Shown: in pieces, positions 1 through 11,075 of the stretch
Position numbering within the stretch: position 1 is the first letter of the stretch
Layout of the letters: every line of letters starts with the position of its first letter
Origin: Ancylostoma caninum
Taxonomy: Eukaryota > Nematoda > Chromadorea > Rhabditida > Ancylostomatidae
Length of the DNA stretch: 64,000 nt
Direction of reading: 5' to 3'
Assembly: GCA_037903475.1 (NCBI GenBank)
Contig: JBAJFG010000073.1
Coordinates: forward strand, 1,054,001 to 1,118,000
The notes under the pieces: model-generated
Told to the model about the DNA's origin: nothing
The model's input: the letters and a program-made list of their open reading frames with translations, nothing else
Database searches by the model: none
Made by a program: the position numbers and the translations under genes

Positions 1-119
1 TTATTCGGACCAAAAGCCGAAGTGAACCCCAGACTGCTGGTTACCGCCATCTCTCCTGGATATTTATCAAATACCAGCCTAAGTGTCCTGTAGTAACATA
101 AGATACTAATGCTGCCTAC

Positions 120-1906
120 CTCATCATTGACGTGCGTGAGTTTTGTCAACAGTCCTTCAATCTCCTGAGTCAATGTTTCGAACAATGCTTGGCGAGCCGA
201 AACCGACTTCTCGTCATTGTCTAACCTACCTAAAAAGAAAGATTTGATTGCGAGAACTGACGAAAGAACTTCAAGCAAACGATCAAAAATGGGGGAACTA
301 CGAACAAGTACACATGTGTAGATAAAGCTGAGGTGTTATTTATGGTTGCGGAGCGTCGAAGTTTACGCGACGATATACAATGCAGAACGGAGAGGAGAAG
401 AGAATTCTTGGTAGGAAGTGAATGTTACTGGCTTTGCCGCCGCGACTGCCGCGCAAACAAACTGCGTTTCGATCGAGATATTGCGAAAACTTAGTGAAAT
501 TCCGGGAAAAAACGTAAACTTTGACTTCGACGTGACCGCGTAAATTTTGACGAGCCATAAACCATAAATGACGCCTAAGACGCACTCATTCCTGTATATT
601 TTTTTGAACGAAGGCAGGGAAAAAGATCACCATTTTAACAAAGAAGGACATTTCATATCCATAGGTTTTCACAGCAATGCATCATTTCATGAAATCTGGG
701 ATGGTAATTTTGTACCTGCTCTATGTCCGCCTTTCAACTCAATGAAACTTTGTTTTCTCGTACTCTGGTAAGCTGATCACAATCAGACCTGGGAGCTTCA
801 TGAACGAACACAGTAATTTAGCACAAATTGGTGAAAACACAGTAATTTCTCACACAGCTAGGATGTTGCGGCTCTAGATATTGATCATAAGCTTACGGTA
901 GCACAGACTGACAGCTTCTACGTGACGCTTCTACTCAAAATCGATCTTGAAATTACGCTTAGCATGTCAAGCATGGCAAAACCTGTAGGTATCCCCTCAA
1001 GCAAAACGAACACTACAGAGAAGAACGCTCACAAACTTTCTCACAGTGCTTGAAAGCAGAAGCGTAGAACAAATTCAGCAATCTCATCGCATGATAGAAT
1101 AAATGTCAATGGCGCAAAAACTTAGTACCCTTTGCTGTATGGTCTAAGCCATGAAAACAACCGAAAAAAGCGTTGCAGAAGAAATGTTCCAGTGAACCTG
1201 AAGCACCACTTGGCGTTATGATGATGGAGTTAAAGGCAGCAGGAGCTGAAATCCTCGACTCCGAGCTGAGCTGTGGGTAATGAAGTACAGACTCAGCACG
1301 TCATAAATGTGAAACGAACACAGGCAATGATGGCTTACCTGCAGAGAAAATGGAACATTCGTCGCGTACACGCCTGGCCGTGTTCGCGCGCGGACGAGTT
1401 TTCTCCGGCGCAAAAGCCATTGCGGTGCGTGGTTTTGGCCGAGTCCCGCCATGAAACCCTGTGAATTGAATGCATTTCGCTTTCCCTTGGCGCTAAACCA
1501 CGCACCGCAATGGCTTTTGCGCCGGGGAAAACTCGCCCGCGCGCGAACACGGCCAGGCGTGTTCGCGACGAATGTTCTATTTTCCCTGCAGGTAAGCCAT
1601 CATTGTCTGTGTTCGTTTCACATTTATGATGTGCTGGGTCTGTACTTCATCACCCACAGCTCAGCTCGGAGACGAGGATTTCAGCTCCTGCTTGGCAGAA
1701 GTTGAAGTGGAGAAAGACCAAAACGAATGGGAAGGACTTCTAACCTGCATGTGAATTCAGTTTGTTCAGCGACACAAGTTTCACATCGATGCTGTTTTCA
1801 GCAGATCGTGCACGCTTACGAAGTGCTTAAATTGCAACGGATTGTACAATAAAGTGAAAAAAAATGAAATTGCACGAATATCCTCACATTCCCATATTTC
1901 CGACAT
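120..1906 (-). CDS. gosr-1: Golgi SNARE GOSR1/GS28-like, 5' part (three exons in window)
   Basis: Exons on the minus strand are 1888-1906, 1745-1825 and 120-229, giving 70 codons that join in phase. The gene runs off the left edge through a donor (GTAGGC) just below 120. The product starts MSEIWESLRKRARS, followed by ENSIDVKLVSLNKL. Exon 3 carries ARQALFETLTQEIEGLL and then KLTHVNDE. This order is the N-terminal Habc-type region of GOSR1/GS28, the Qb SNARE of ER-Golgi and intra-Golgi transport. The SNARE motif and C-terminal membrane anchor would lie outside the window. The start ATG (1904-1906) follows TTTTCTTGAAG directly, which could be a trans-splice acceptor. Intron 2 (230-1744) holds a TTAA-flanked MITE. 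Gene A ends 700 bp upstream on the same strand. The family call is confident; the symbol is by analogy with Caenorhabditis. Confidence 0.85.
1234..1697. mobile_element. TTAA-flanked long-palindrome MITE, copy 1 (in gosr-1 intron 2)
   Basis: The left end is TTAA (1230-1233) followed by AGGCAGCAGGAGCTGAAAT. The right arm reads back as the complement, but its last bases are decayed (CTTGGCAGAA instead of CTGCCTTTAA). The two arms of about 200 bp pair almost throughout, around a short unpaired centre near 1440-1495. It is nearly identical to the copies at 7530 and 22758. The ORFs inside it are by-products of the palindrome, and no transposase is encoded. Confidence 0.9.
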
Positions 1907-2606
1907 CTTCAAGAAAACCTCAGCCGGATTGGAACGGGACGCCACTGTGCATAAAAACGAATCTGTAAATCGGTGCTTAAACAAGTATTCAACACAAAAA
2001 GACACCTAAAAATTGATAGGAATGGAGGATAACCACATCATGACGGAAGTTAACGACGAAGATTCAACGATTCATGAAACCAGTAAGACTTGATAATTAT
2101 AACATTGCCAAAATAAAGAACACATTGATGACATAGTACATAGAACTGACTACATTGCAACGGAGGGAGTGGCAAACAAATTGATAGGAAGTCGTGTACT
2201 GAAAATTGTCCGACACACTCAGCTAAATCAGAAATAACTAGAACATGTAACAGCTGGAAGATGAAAGGAAACACAAGGATCTTCAACGCTGAAAACAAAG
2301 AAGGTAAAAATTAACAAAGAAAAAATTATAAGGAAAAAAAAACAAAGTGAAATCAAGCAACTGTCTCCAGAGGGAATTTTCATAAACAGAATAGCAACTT
2401 TCATAGTACCAAGAACTGTTATTTACAATAGTAAAAGGAGAATAAACAGGAACAATTCTTCTGATAGCGGAATACTAATGATACTCAAGAATCTACTTGA
2501 CCTCCTTTGTTTGCTACATAGGGAATTCCAAAATATGAGACAAGCTAATCAATATTAGGACGCCATATGGCCGTAGCATTGGGAAAACGCTTACAATCGC
2601 GTCAAT

Positions 2607-5600
2607 TCACGGTGGCGGGGATCTTGGGAAGAAGCCCAGTGCAGCTTTTAAATTTTCGAGGACCTGAACAGGTTTCGATGAAGATACAAGCAACTGTATA
2701 ATTTAGTAAAATAGCAAAATCTTCAAAAAAAAGCTGAACACTACCTCTTCATGCTCCGCATCGGATGCTTCCATTGCTACATCTTCTTCAAATGTTCGTA
2801 GTGGTACAAACTGATCAAGCGGTCCGAATGTCGTAGGATTATGCATTCTAATGCATGCTTAAAGTAAGATACATGAATGGAACTAAATGTGGGATTAATC
2901 AATATTGTAGAAAAATACACGTAACCAAATTGATTTCATAGGAACAATAATATGTATTTTGCGACAGAGCGATACAACTTCGTATCAGTAAAATGTCATA
3001 AGATACTTACTCCTTTTCCTGTAGCTATCCAGGTCGACCGGTTCGGCATCAGCTTCAACAATCCCGAATTTCTTGAGGACTTCGCCGGTTAACAACTTCC
3101 TATCACAGCGTCTCAAAAGCTGGCTAAGAGCGCGTTGCCTTCAAATAAAAGCGAGATCAAAAATTCGCTTTAAAAACTTTGAGCTAAAATACCTCGGTGG
3201 TTCATAATCATCGAGGACTTCCGTCCCAATTGTTCTTTCCAGCAACTTCGCAACAGCTTGTTCGGACAGGCTGTCATTTCCTGAAATAATTCTTTAAAGA
3301 AAAATCAGTGATACCTACTAGGGCGCTTTCTCTCCAGAAATAAGACATTATATTCGACTGAGACTCACGTCACAGTTAGTGAAAATATGTCACAGACAAG
3401 GAAATATTAACGAAGGGATAATAAGTAAACCATTTCAGTGAAGGCGCATCGATTTGTTACCTAGAGCAGTCAATTATAAAAATAACCTTCTGTTCCAGAC
3501 GCTTTGCTTGTGGATACATCCCGTTCTTCTTTATATTCTCGCTTAATCTCGACTCTTCTTTTCGGTGGCGATCTTGGTTCTTCTCTCACTGGCAGATCTC
3601 TTGTGCGTATGACTCTTCTTTTCTCAGGAAGGCTCACATCCAGATTATCCAGTATCCTTTCAACGCGTCTTGAACGTATAGGTCGACGTATATGCGAATC
3701 AAGTGGTCGACTTCTTGGAAACGTAATGGTCCTCACAGGCTGTGTAGTCGTTCGAACAGGACGTGGCGGCGTTCGCTCACGTAGGCGACGTTCTTTCCGC
3801 ATCAACTCCTCTTCTCGGCGAGCCAACTCTCTTTCACGTCTTCTCAGGATTTCTTGTTCTCGTTCGATTCTTGCTTGCTGAGCAGCATCCGGCCGTGGTG
3901 GGAAACTTCTGGCTGATGATCGGGCAGATGGAGGTGGTTGGCGAGCAGATGAATGTGGTTCGTTGCGCACCCTTCTTTCTCTTCCTGACCCATGAAAATC
4001 CGGACTGCGACTGCCCTAAAGCAGGCAATAGACAAAAGAAATCAAAGTGATGTCCAACATTGAGTATATGTCCAATCGAACTTCGGCTTCCAAACCTTTC
4101 AGGAAGATAGTAGGAGGCGAAGAATGTCGTCTAACGTATAATTCTAGACGCTAGAATAATAGATTTAAATATTAACGTTATCTATTAATGTTGATGATAA
4201 AGTAGTCTCGCATAACACAGTCTCAATTGTTAGGCTTCACTTCTTCGACAGATTCAGCAAGCAACAAAGTGGCGTCGTAGTTATGAGATAAGTGATAGCA
4301 TGGTCGATAAGATGTGGAATTCATTATTTCCTTTTTTCCCTCTTAGTTTGTGTTTGATGAATACTAACTTGTAGGACTAGTTGGAGAGGTGTCACGAACA
4401 CTAAAGAAATGTGGTAAAAAAATGCAGTGAGTCGACGAAGATAGATCGGGCAAACAACATAATATCACAAGGATTGCGGAAAAGCGCCGTATATGTGTTC
4501 AAAGCAATAAGGAAACATTTGCTACACGAGCGTTCTCATGTTCAACCATATGTATAATGAGCAGGCCTCGCGTAGCATTCAAAGTAAGGTAAACTGTAAA
4601 CACAATGAAGGCGAACTGAATAATGCAAACTAAGAGATATATCGTAAGCAGCATCTACGATCTTAATACTCCCCTCGTTCCTCTTTCAGCCTACAAGCAT
4701 TCCTTCATTGCAACAAAAATGAAAGGATATCTAAAATAAGGAGGATAAAGTTTGTTGGGAATTTGGAACCCAGTCGCTGCCTCTCCAGTCTCCACGAACA
4801 AATTCACGTCAGCAGTACAGGTTAAAGAAAAAACTTGTTAACGGTTGAAATTCCTCTTTCTTAGCAACTAAACAGTGTGATTACCAAGCCTTTAGTTAAA
4901 CCCCATGAATTTCTTTTGAAGACGCGACTACTTCACAGTCAGTCACGCATTGAGCGTTTCAAAGCATCTACTAAGTGATAACAAATAACAGATAAGGAAG
5001 AAGTCACAATCTAGCTGAGGTCAGGCCACGCGTCCTTACCAAAATTTCTAAGAAGCCGGTTCTAAATTCAGCATTCTTAGCGAAATACCTAAGAAAAATC
5101 TGAGTATGACCACAACAACAAAACACAGGAAAGGTGCGTGCTTTGAATTAAGAGAGAATCGATGCCGCAATCGACGTGTGAAATAAACACACTGTGACTT
5201 ACATTGGAAGGTCTGACACAGCGTTCACGTCGTATCGCCTCATGAAGAATTCAAGCGAAAGTTCGATCACGTCACCGAAGCTCTCCATTACCAATTCTCA
5301 CTGATGGATTGGTTCAAGTGTTCTTCATCGTAACCAAAAGTTCGAGCGTGAATAACGGTGCAAGAACTTGATTACACAGTTGAAAGCATTCAGATATAGT
5401 TGTTAGTGGAAAGGAAAGTAATTCCGTGAAAATTTTGTGGTATTCGCTTGAATTTCCGAAAGGTGAATCTGTACACGAGTGAAAAAGACCCACTTAACAT
5501 AATCCTCATTACCACCGTGCAAACTTGTATTGTTATTAGATCTTCACATGCAACCCACAACTTCTTAGTACTAGTATTGACACAAGTAATACGTTGAACT

Positions 5601-7181
5601 TCCAAATAGTAAAAATGAGGGGGTGAGATGGGATTATAACGTTGATAGGATTTTATGAGGATAATTTCGAACTTTTTACCTACACAAGACCAATTCCTGT
5701 GCAAGGTTACGAGTACACGCTGCTGATGAGATGATAGAAATGAGCATAAATGAATCCAGAAATGACCATGGAAAGCAAACACAGTGAAGAAGTAGGAATG
5801 AATTTTGCATCCCAGCAGAAGAAGAAATAGAAAAGGTGTGCTTTGAAGAATTCAACAGTTCGTATTTGCTTATGAGCAAGCGAAAGCAGCCAGTAGGACC
5901 AACTGAGCAAAAAAAAAAGAGATGCTCTCAAAAGATGAAGCTACTACGTCTTTAACCACACAACGAACCTTTTTGTCTGTCTCCAACATGTCAAGCTCCC
6001 GTTGAATAGCTGCCATTCTTTGCTCCAACTCTCGCGTTTCTCGCGCTATTGCTGAATTCATGAGAGCTATAACGATCCAATAGAATGACGAATTGGCTTC
6101 CATTAACATTGGTTGCCGCTAAGGAAATGTAAAAACGTACAGGGGTTAACGTATCCGTATTTTGACATATTTGAAGACGGATCCGGGACAGAATGGGAAC
6201 CCTTTTCGGCGCGGAATCTTTCAACATTCTCTCGTGCATGCGCTTGAGTTCCGTACCCATTCCGCGGGTCGCGCTGGTCACGGCTCCGATAGGGATTCGG
6301 TTGAGGCGGAGCGGGAGCACTTGAAGATACCGTTTTATATTCACTATACCTACAAATGTGACACCTTGGGTCACATTAATAGTGCAAAAGAAAACAAAAA
6401 GCGTACCATCCCTCATTAAGGTATTTGTAGCGATTGTCATTCTCGTTAGGAGGCATACGACTTTCACCAGACATGGAGTAGTTGTTATTACTAGATTCTG
6501 ACGGTCCATAACCACGGCTACCCTTCAATGAAGCGTATAAATTGTGGGAGTGATTGAAAACAATAGGCAATTACGAATATATATATTAGGGAAAGACATA
6601 CATAGGAAGGTCCTCCTCTTTCATTTGTGATGTATTGACTTCCTCTTCTGTAACTGAAGTGAAAAATGAACATAGACTAAATATACGAAGAGTTGTCATA
6701 CCTATCAGTATTCTGCGAGAAACCCTCCTGTGAGCGACCATTAGGGACATCTTTTCTTCTAGTGAAGCCCATATCTCGCCCCGAACGCGCGTATCCCTGC
6801 CAATACGAAAGCAAAAAGTGATTATTCAAAACACCGCTCAAATGTCGGCCGAGAAGAAAGCGATGATATACTTTGAAACAAGGAGCAGTGATAAACATCC
6901 GCATAAAATGGACTGAAAACATTCAAGTGAGCAAAAAACTTACCGGGTCTGACCGATTATCATGAGGATATGGAGCAGGAGCATTACGTGGCCGTCGATT
7001 GTCATCACGCCCTCTGCAAAATCATTCAAAATAGTGGACAAATATTTCTCAAGACAAACTAATCTACTCAGAAGAAAGTACTTTCAATGAAATGATGAAG
7101 GCCTCACCGAGGGAAGAACTCGACACCGCGTTCTGGATAGCCTGGGCGCGATGGAAATGTGCCACGCCGGCTACCCCTCAT
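2607..7181 (-). CDS. Gene A: RG/RS-rich coiled-coil protein, about 532 aa, 12 exons, unknown function
   Basis: Exons (minus strand) are 7108-7181 (coding part of 7108-7214), 6944-7013, 6702-6796, 6602-6653, 6407-6522, 6141-6319, 5969-6066, 3487-4015, 3193-3280, 3011-3138, 2745-2857 and 2607-2663 (TGA). Coding length is 1599 nt and every junction is in phase. The start MRGSRRGTFPSRPG is chosen because an AG acceptor at 7215-7216 leaves it as the first ATG; an upstream exon is possible. The N-terminal 180 residues are rich in R, G, N, S and P, like RNA-binding RGG tails. Next come a short coiled coil (ELEQRMAAIQRELDMLE) and a strongly charged helix (RRRERELARREEELMRKERR). An RS/RP-rich stretch follows, and then a compact C-terminal region with AVAKLLERTIG and GEVLKKFGIVEAD. 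I do not recognise the family; a nuclear RNA-associated role is only a guess from composition. The 6141/6066 junction is ambiguous: 6151 joined to 6118 also stays in phase. Confidence 0.75.
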
Positions 7182-7214
7182 CACTGGTTTTCGACGTCGT
7201 TTCTCCGCAAACTC

Positions 7215-7529
7215 TAAACATTCGAAACTGCATCATGAATAAGCGAAAGCGAACTGTAGCAAAAGAAAATTTGACGTTGAAGACGTTGAAAAAGCACCAC
7301 GTCTCAATGACGTCACAAAAGACGAGATGTCTGCAATTGCACACATTCCGCAGCTACAGTAGGTTTCACGCCAAAATTTATGAATGGCGTGGGGCCGTTC
7401 ATACTAGGGAGGCTTCAAACACATGCTGCGCGCGAATATGTGATGAATGATACGCTAAAACGCAGCGTTGACGTAGCCGACAGCCAACGTAGCCGCTGAT
7501 ACATATAAAGAGATATATAAATGCATTAA
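7215..7529. other. 5' flank of gene A, no gene seen
   Basis: AT-rich sequence upstream of the gene A acceptor. A first non-coding exon or a spliced-leader site is possible, but nothing is clear. Confidence 0.4.
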
Positions 7530-7992
7530 AGGCAGCAGGAGCTGAAATTGTCGACTCTGAGTTGAGCTGCGGGTGGTAAAGTACAGACTCAGCACATCAT
7601 AAATGTGAAACGAACACAGACAGTGATGGCTTACCTGCAGAGAAAATGGAACATTCGTCGCGAACACGCCTGGCCGTGTTCGTGCGCGGATGAGTTTTCC
7701 CCGCCGCGAAAGCCATTGCGGCGCGTGATTTTGGCCGAGTCCCGCCATGAAACCCTGTGAATTGAATGCATTTCGCTTTCCCTTTGCGCCAAACCACGCA
7801 CCGCAATGGCTTTTGCGCCGGGGAAAACTCGTCCGCGCGCGAACACGGCCAGGCGTGTTCGCGACGAATGTTCCATTTTCTCTGCAGGTAAGCCATCATT
7901 GTCTGTGTTCGTTTCACATTTGTGATGTGCCGAGTCTGTACTTCACCACCCGCAGCTCAGCTCAGAGTCGAGAATTTCAGCTCCTGCTGCCT
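7530..7992. mobile_element. TTAA-flanked long-palindrome MITE, copy 2
   Basis: Intact 463-bp copy with TTAA at 7526-7529 and 7993-7996. The termini are AGGCAGCAGGAGCTGAAAT and its complement. The arms pair over more than 200 bp on each side. A consensus splice donor (CAG then GTAAG, 7885-7892) lies in the right arm and its complement lies in the left arm. Confidence 0.93.
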
Positions 7993-7996
7993 TTAA

Positions 7997-9600
7997 GTAA
8001 ATATAAGGTCTTCTTAACCCTACTGGAAACAAGCAATTGTTAGATAACGATCGCACTTCTAGCAGCGGGTGATGATCAATCATGATCCTTCACTTGACAA
8101 AAGTGCAGAAGTAGCCGGTTTCGTAGAGGTTACTGATTCGACGTTCCGGTACAGGTTTCGCACGGGATTTTCTAGGAGGACCTTTTCAACGCAGCGTATG
8201 TCCCCATCACATGTATAGTGTTTCACCAGGGAACATAGTTGTGAGGATACCAGAGGAATAGAAAATGCGAGAAATAGTGCCGTATTCGGAGAGGCAGGCG
8301 AGAAATGCAGACCATGGGCACAAGTACTCAACTATCGTCCTTTTTGGAACGGACCATATCTCTTGTTCTAACTACGTATGGCATAGATACATAAAAAAAT
8401 GTAATACCAATAGGTAATTTATGCACGTCAGACGTGCCTTACTCAATAATTGGCAAAGATTTGTCATGAAGACATGTCAGCGCGGCATGCATTCATACCA
8501 TGCAAAACATACAACAGATGCACGCATCACGCACACCCGCACATGGTCTGTTGCGGTATGGCGTCCTTGTTAGAAAGTCTCAACCAAGAAATCTCACCCT
8601 ACCCCTATTCGAATTTAATTTTAGAAAGACGATCCATCGCTGTTCTCTTGAGAACACTAAGATCATGGTAATTAGCAACTGGAAAAGCTTGCGAAGCCTG
8701 GAACTTTACGCGTGTAAGAAATACTCTCAACATTTCAGGACTTTCTTCACCGTTTGCGCTATTTGTACCTCAAGCTCCCGATCTTCATTTCAAATCCATA
8801 ACTTTGTTTCGCTGCGACGTTTCTAGTGACCGCGCAGGTGAAATCAGTAGTGACAAATGAGTAGTAGTATTCTATTCAAACAAGTGAGAACATTGACCCA
8901 CAGGAACTTCTGCTTCTGCTTTTTGCTATTTTTCGAATCTCAAATACGTTAATTTAATGAAACATGGGCGGCATATTAATGCATAAATGCATGATCTTCT
9001 TGCATCCACCATCGAGAAATTGAATGGTTCGAATTGGTGAGCCTGCATTAGGAACAAGAGTGATTTATATCAGGCGCGTGCATCTGTTCTTCGCATTACC
9101 ATGTGACGAAGAATAGCTCCAGACGCTGGGAAAAGATATGCGTTTGCGACTTCACAGTTGTGTTCATAGCACTGACAATCAGTCGAGAATCATGGCTCCT
9201 CAATCATGGTGTACATACTCAGATAATTTCGCAAGCCAATCCCGTTCCAACCGCCGACAAATCCTCGACGAAATGTTTGAACGAGGACCCATTGCGGGCA
9301 AAACCCCGCATGTTGCGGGCCAAACCCGCTGTCGGGCCAATCGCCGGCTAAATGCAGAATCATTCGGGCTGATGCACGACAGTCGGAGTTCAGCACGCTA
9401 TGTGAAGTGTGTCGGGCATCGGCCCGCTTTTCGCGTACATTGACCGCCGGCAAACATCTTCAAAAAGCGGCTTGAACGACTACGTATTTCGGCTTGATAA
9501 GCTTGATAAGGAACTGGCCAGGTTGGAATGGTTGGTTAGTGATCGTAGGGACGTGATGGAGGATGAACGCAACGCAACTGGTCAAATCCTAGGATGGAAG
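7997..9600. other. Intergenic, no gene supported
   Basis: Short ORFs only, with no splice-consistent exon. A GC-rich patch at 9260-9420 with repeated GCGGGC/GGGCC motifs resembles the outer part of the composite repeat that follows. Confidence 0.4.
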
Positions 9601-9614
9601 ATACCAGCAGCATG

Positions 9615-9685
9615 GGTGGCATAGGGGATAAAGCAGCGGACTCCCAGTCATTCATAAACAATGGTCAGGTTGGTTCGAATTCGAT
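9615..9685 (+). repeat. tRNA-like head (A box/B box), SINE-type
   Basis: TGGCATAGGGGATAAAGC at 9617 resembles a tRNA A box, and GGTTCGAATTC at 9672 is a good B box. The spacing is somewhat longer than in a tRNA. There is no clean acceptor stem, so I read it as a tRNA-derived SINE head rather than a gene. Confidence 0.5.
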
Positions 9686-9857
9686 CACAAGGGAAGTGCA
9701 TGAAATTGAGCTGCGCTTTCGAAACGAGACCTATAGGGTTGGTAGGCTTGTCCCAAACGATGTCACAGATTACACTTGAGTTTTGCTAAATAGTTAATAC
9801 AAGCTCAAAATTCCATTTCCTGCCATACTGACATTAATCCCGCTAATTTACAGCTTG

Positions 9858-9925
9858 GTAGCAGGATAGCCGAGTGATAGTGATACAGACACATACGTAG
9901 GATAAGAACCGAGGTTTGCACACTT
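9858..9925 (+). repeat. tRNA-like head (left-arm copy)
   Basis: GGATAGCCGAGTGATAG (A box like those of Ser/Leu tRNAs) is followed about 46 bp later by GAGGTTTGCACAC (B-box-like). It is the inverted counterpart of the head at 10279-10334. Confidence 0.45.
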
Positions 9926-10278
9926 TTCTTTTGGAAACTTCGATTGCTAATCTTTAACAGGGTGCGGAACGGTTCAAGAGATAGATGACTATTGATGTTA
10001 GACTATTTAAGCTTCAGGACCCTGACCAAATTTGGCCAGCAAAAGCGCAACCACGCGTGAGCAGTCAAACATTCGAGGGGGTTAAAGAATGAGGAAGTGA
10101 GTGAATAGATTATATGGCATCCCAAAATACTTGGTCTTTGCAGCGACATTGCGTTAACACCCAGTATCGAGCAATTGTCCATTATTTCCAAAGCAGCGCG
10201 TTGTTCATTTATCTCCTGAACCGTTCCGCGCGCTGTTAAAGATTAGCAATTGAAGTTTGCAAAACTCTATTTAGGGAC

Positions 10279-10334
10279 GGCATGCAAACCCTCGGACCTC
10301 ATCCCATGGGTGCGCGTCACTATCCACTCGACTA
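10279..10334 (-). repeat. tRNA-like head (right-arm copy)
   Basis: On the minus strand TAGTCGAGTGG (10334-10324) and GGTTTGCATGCC (10290-10279) are 44 bp apart, which is normal A-box to B-box spacing. The second copy of the repeat keeps both boxes at 24641-24586. Confidence 0.5.
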
Positions 10335-10500
10335 TTCTGCTGACAAACTGCGAGTGAGGGCGATTCATGTCAGTATGGCGGAAAATCGAATTTTGAGCTT
10401 GTATTAACCATTTAGCGCATTTCGAGTATAATCTGTAACATCGTTCGAGACAGGATATGCAACCATATATGTCTCGTCTCGTTTCGAAAGCTCAGCCTAA

Positions 10501-10958
10501 AGGCAGAGGTCCACCTCATTCTCGTCGTTGAGCTGATGGCAGATTCTGCATCTCCTCGACATGCTGATTCCAGCGGTATACATGAAGTGTCTCAAAACGG
10601 TCTTTAAACCCGTCTTCCGGTAAGGGGTCTGTAACAGTTTGCTAACCCGAGTTGACGTGTGAAGCCGTTGTTCTTATCGGTTGAACACGCCACGACTCGT
10701 TGGCCAACGCTGCAGCCGGGGCAGGCAGCCAGCACAGCGATCGAAATTTGGAGTGATCCGCCTCCGGGCTCCAAAAATGTAGCCAGTTCGACCCTTTCAA
10801 AAATGAGGCCTTCGCCGCTTTTGAGCCTGTTGATAATGAAATGAAATGAAGTCTAGGATATGCTGATACTGTTGATGTACATTAGTGGGATCAACATGCC
10901 GAGAAGGTATAGGATATGCTGATACTTCCAACAGGCGGAATGAGGTGGGCCTCTGCCT
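10501..10958. mobile_element. TTAA-flanked non-autonomous element, second family (458 bp)
   Basis: The termini are AGGCAGAGGTCCACCTCATTC and its near-complement, about 21 bp, with TTAA at 10959-10962 and CTAA (one change) at 10497-10500. The interior is not palindromic and has no transposase. The paralogous repeat at 24799-24802 has a single TTAA with the same flanks (AGCTCAGC before, GTTCGTGC after), so the element boundaries and the TTAA target are proven within this window. Confidence 0.9.
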
Positions 10959-11075
10959 TTAAGTTCGTGCACTTCCCTTGTCAGTAATAGAAGAAAGCTA
11001 GCACGACGAAAACATGGGTGGACCTTACCATCCTTCGTATTTCTGATGAGAATTTGCATATTTGTATTGCTTTTA

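Noticed and set aside
1216..1705. Several overlapping 60-110-codon frames on both strands (also at 7455-8043 and 22740-23259)
   Set aside because: They are mirror images produced by the MITE palindrome; the frames are the same text on both arms.
3504..3881. 125-codon plus-strand frame
   Set aside because: Antisense shadow of the Arg/Ser-rich exon of gene A; its composition simply mirrors that exon.
9615..9685. True tRNA gene
   Set aside because: A and B boxes are present, but no acceptor stem or anticodon arm closes, and the segment lies in a dispersed repeat.
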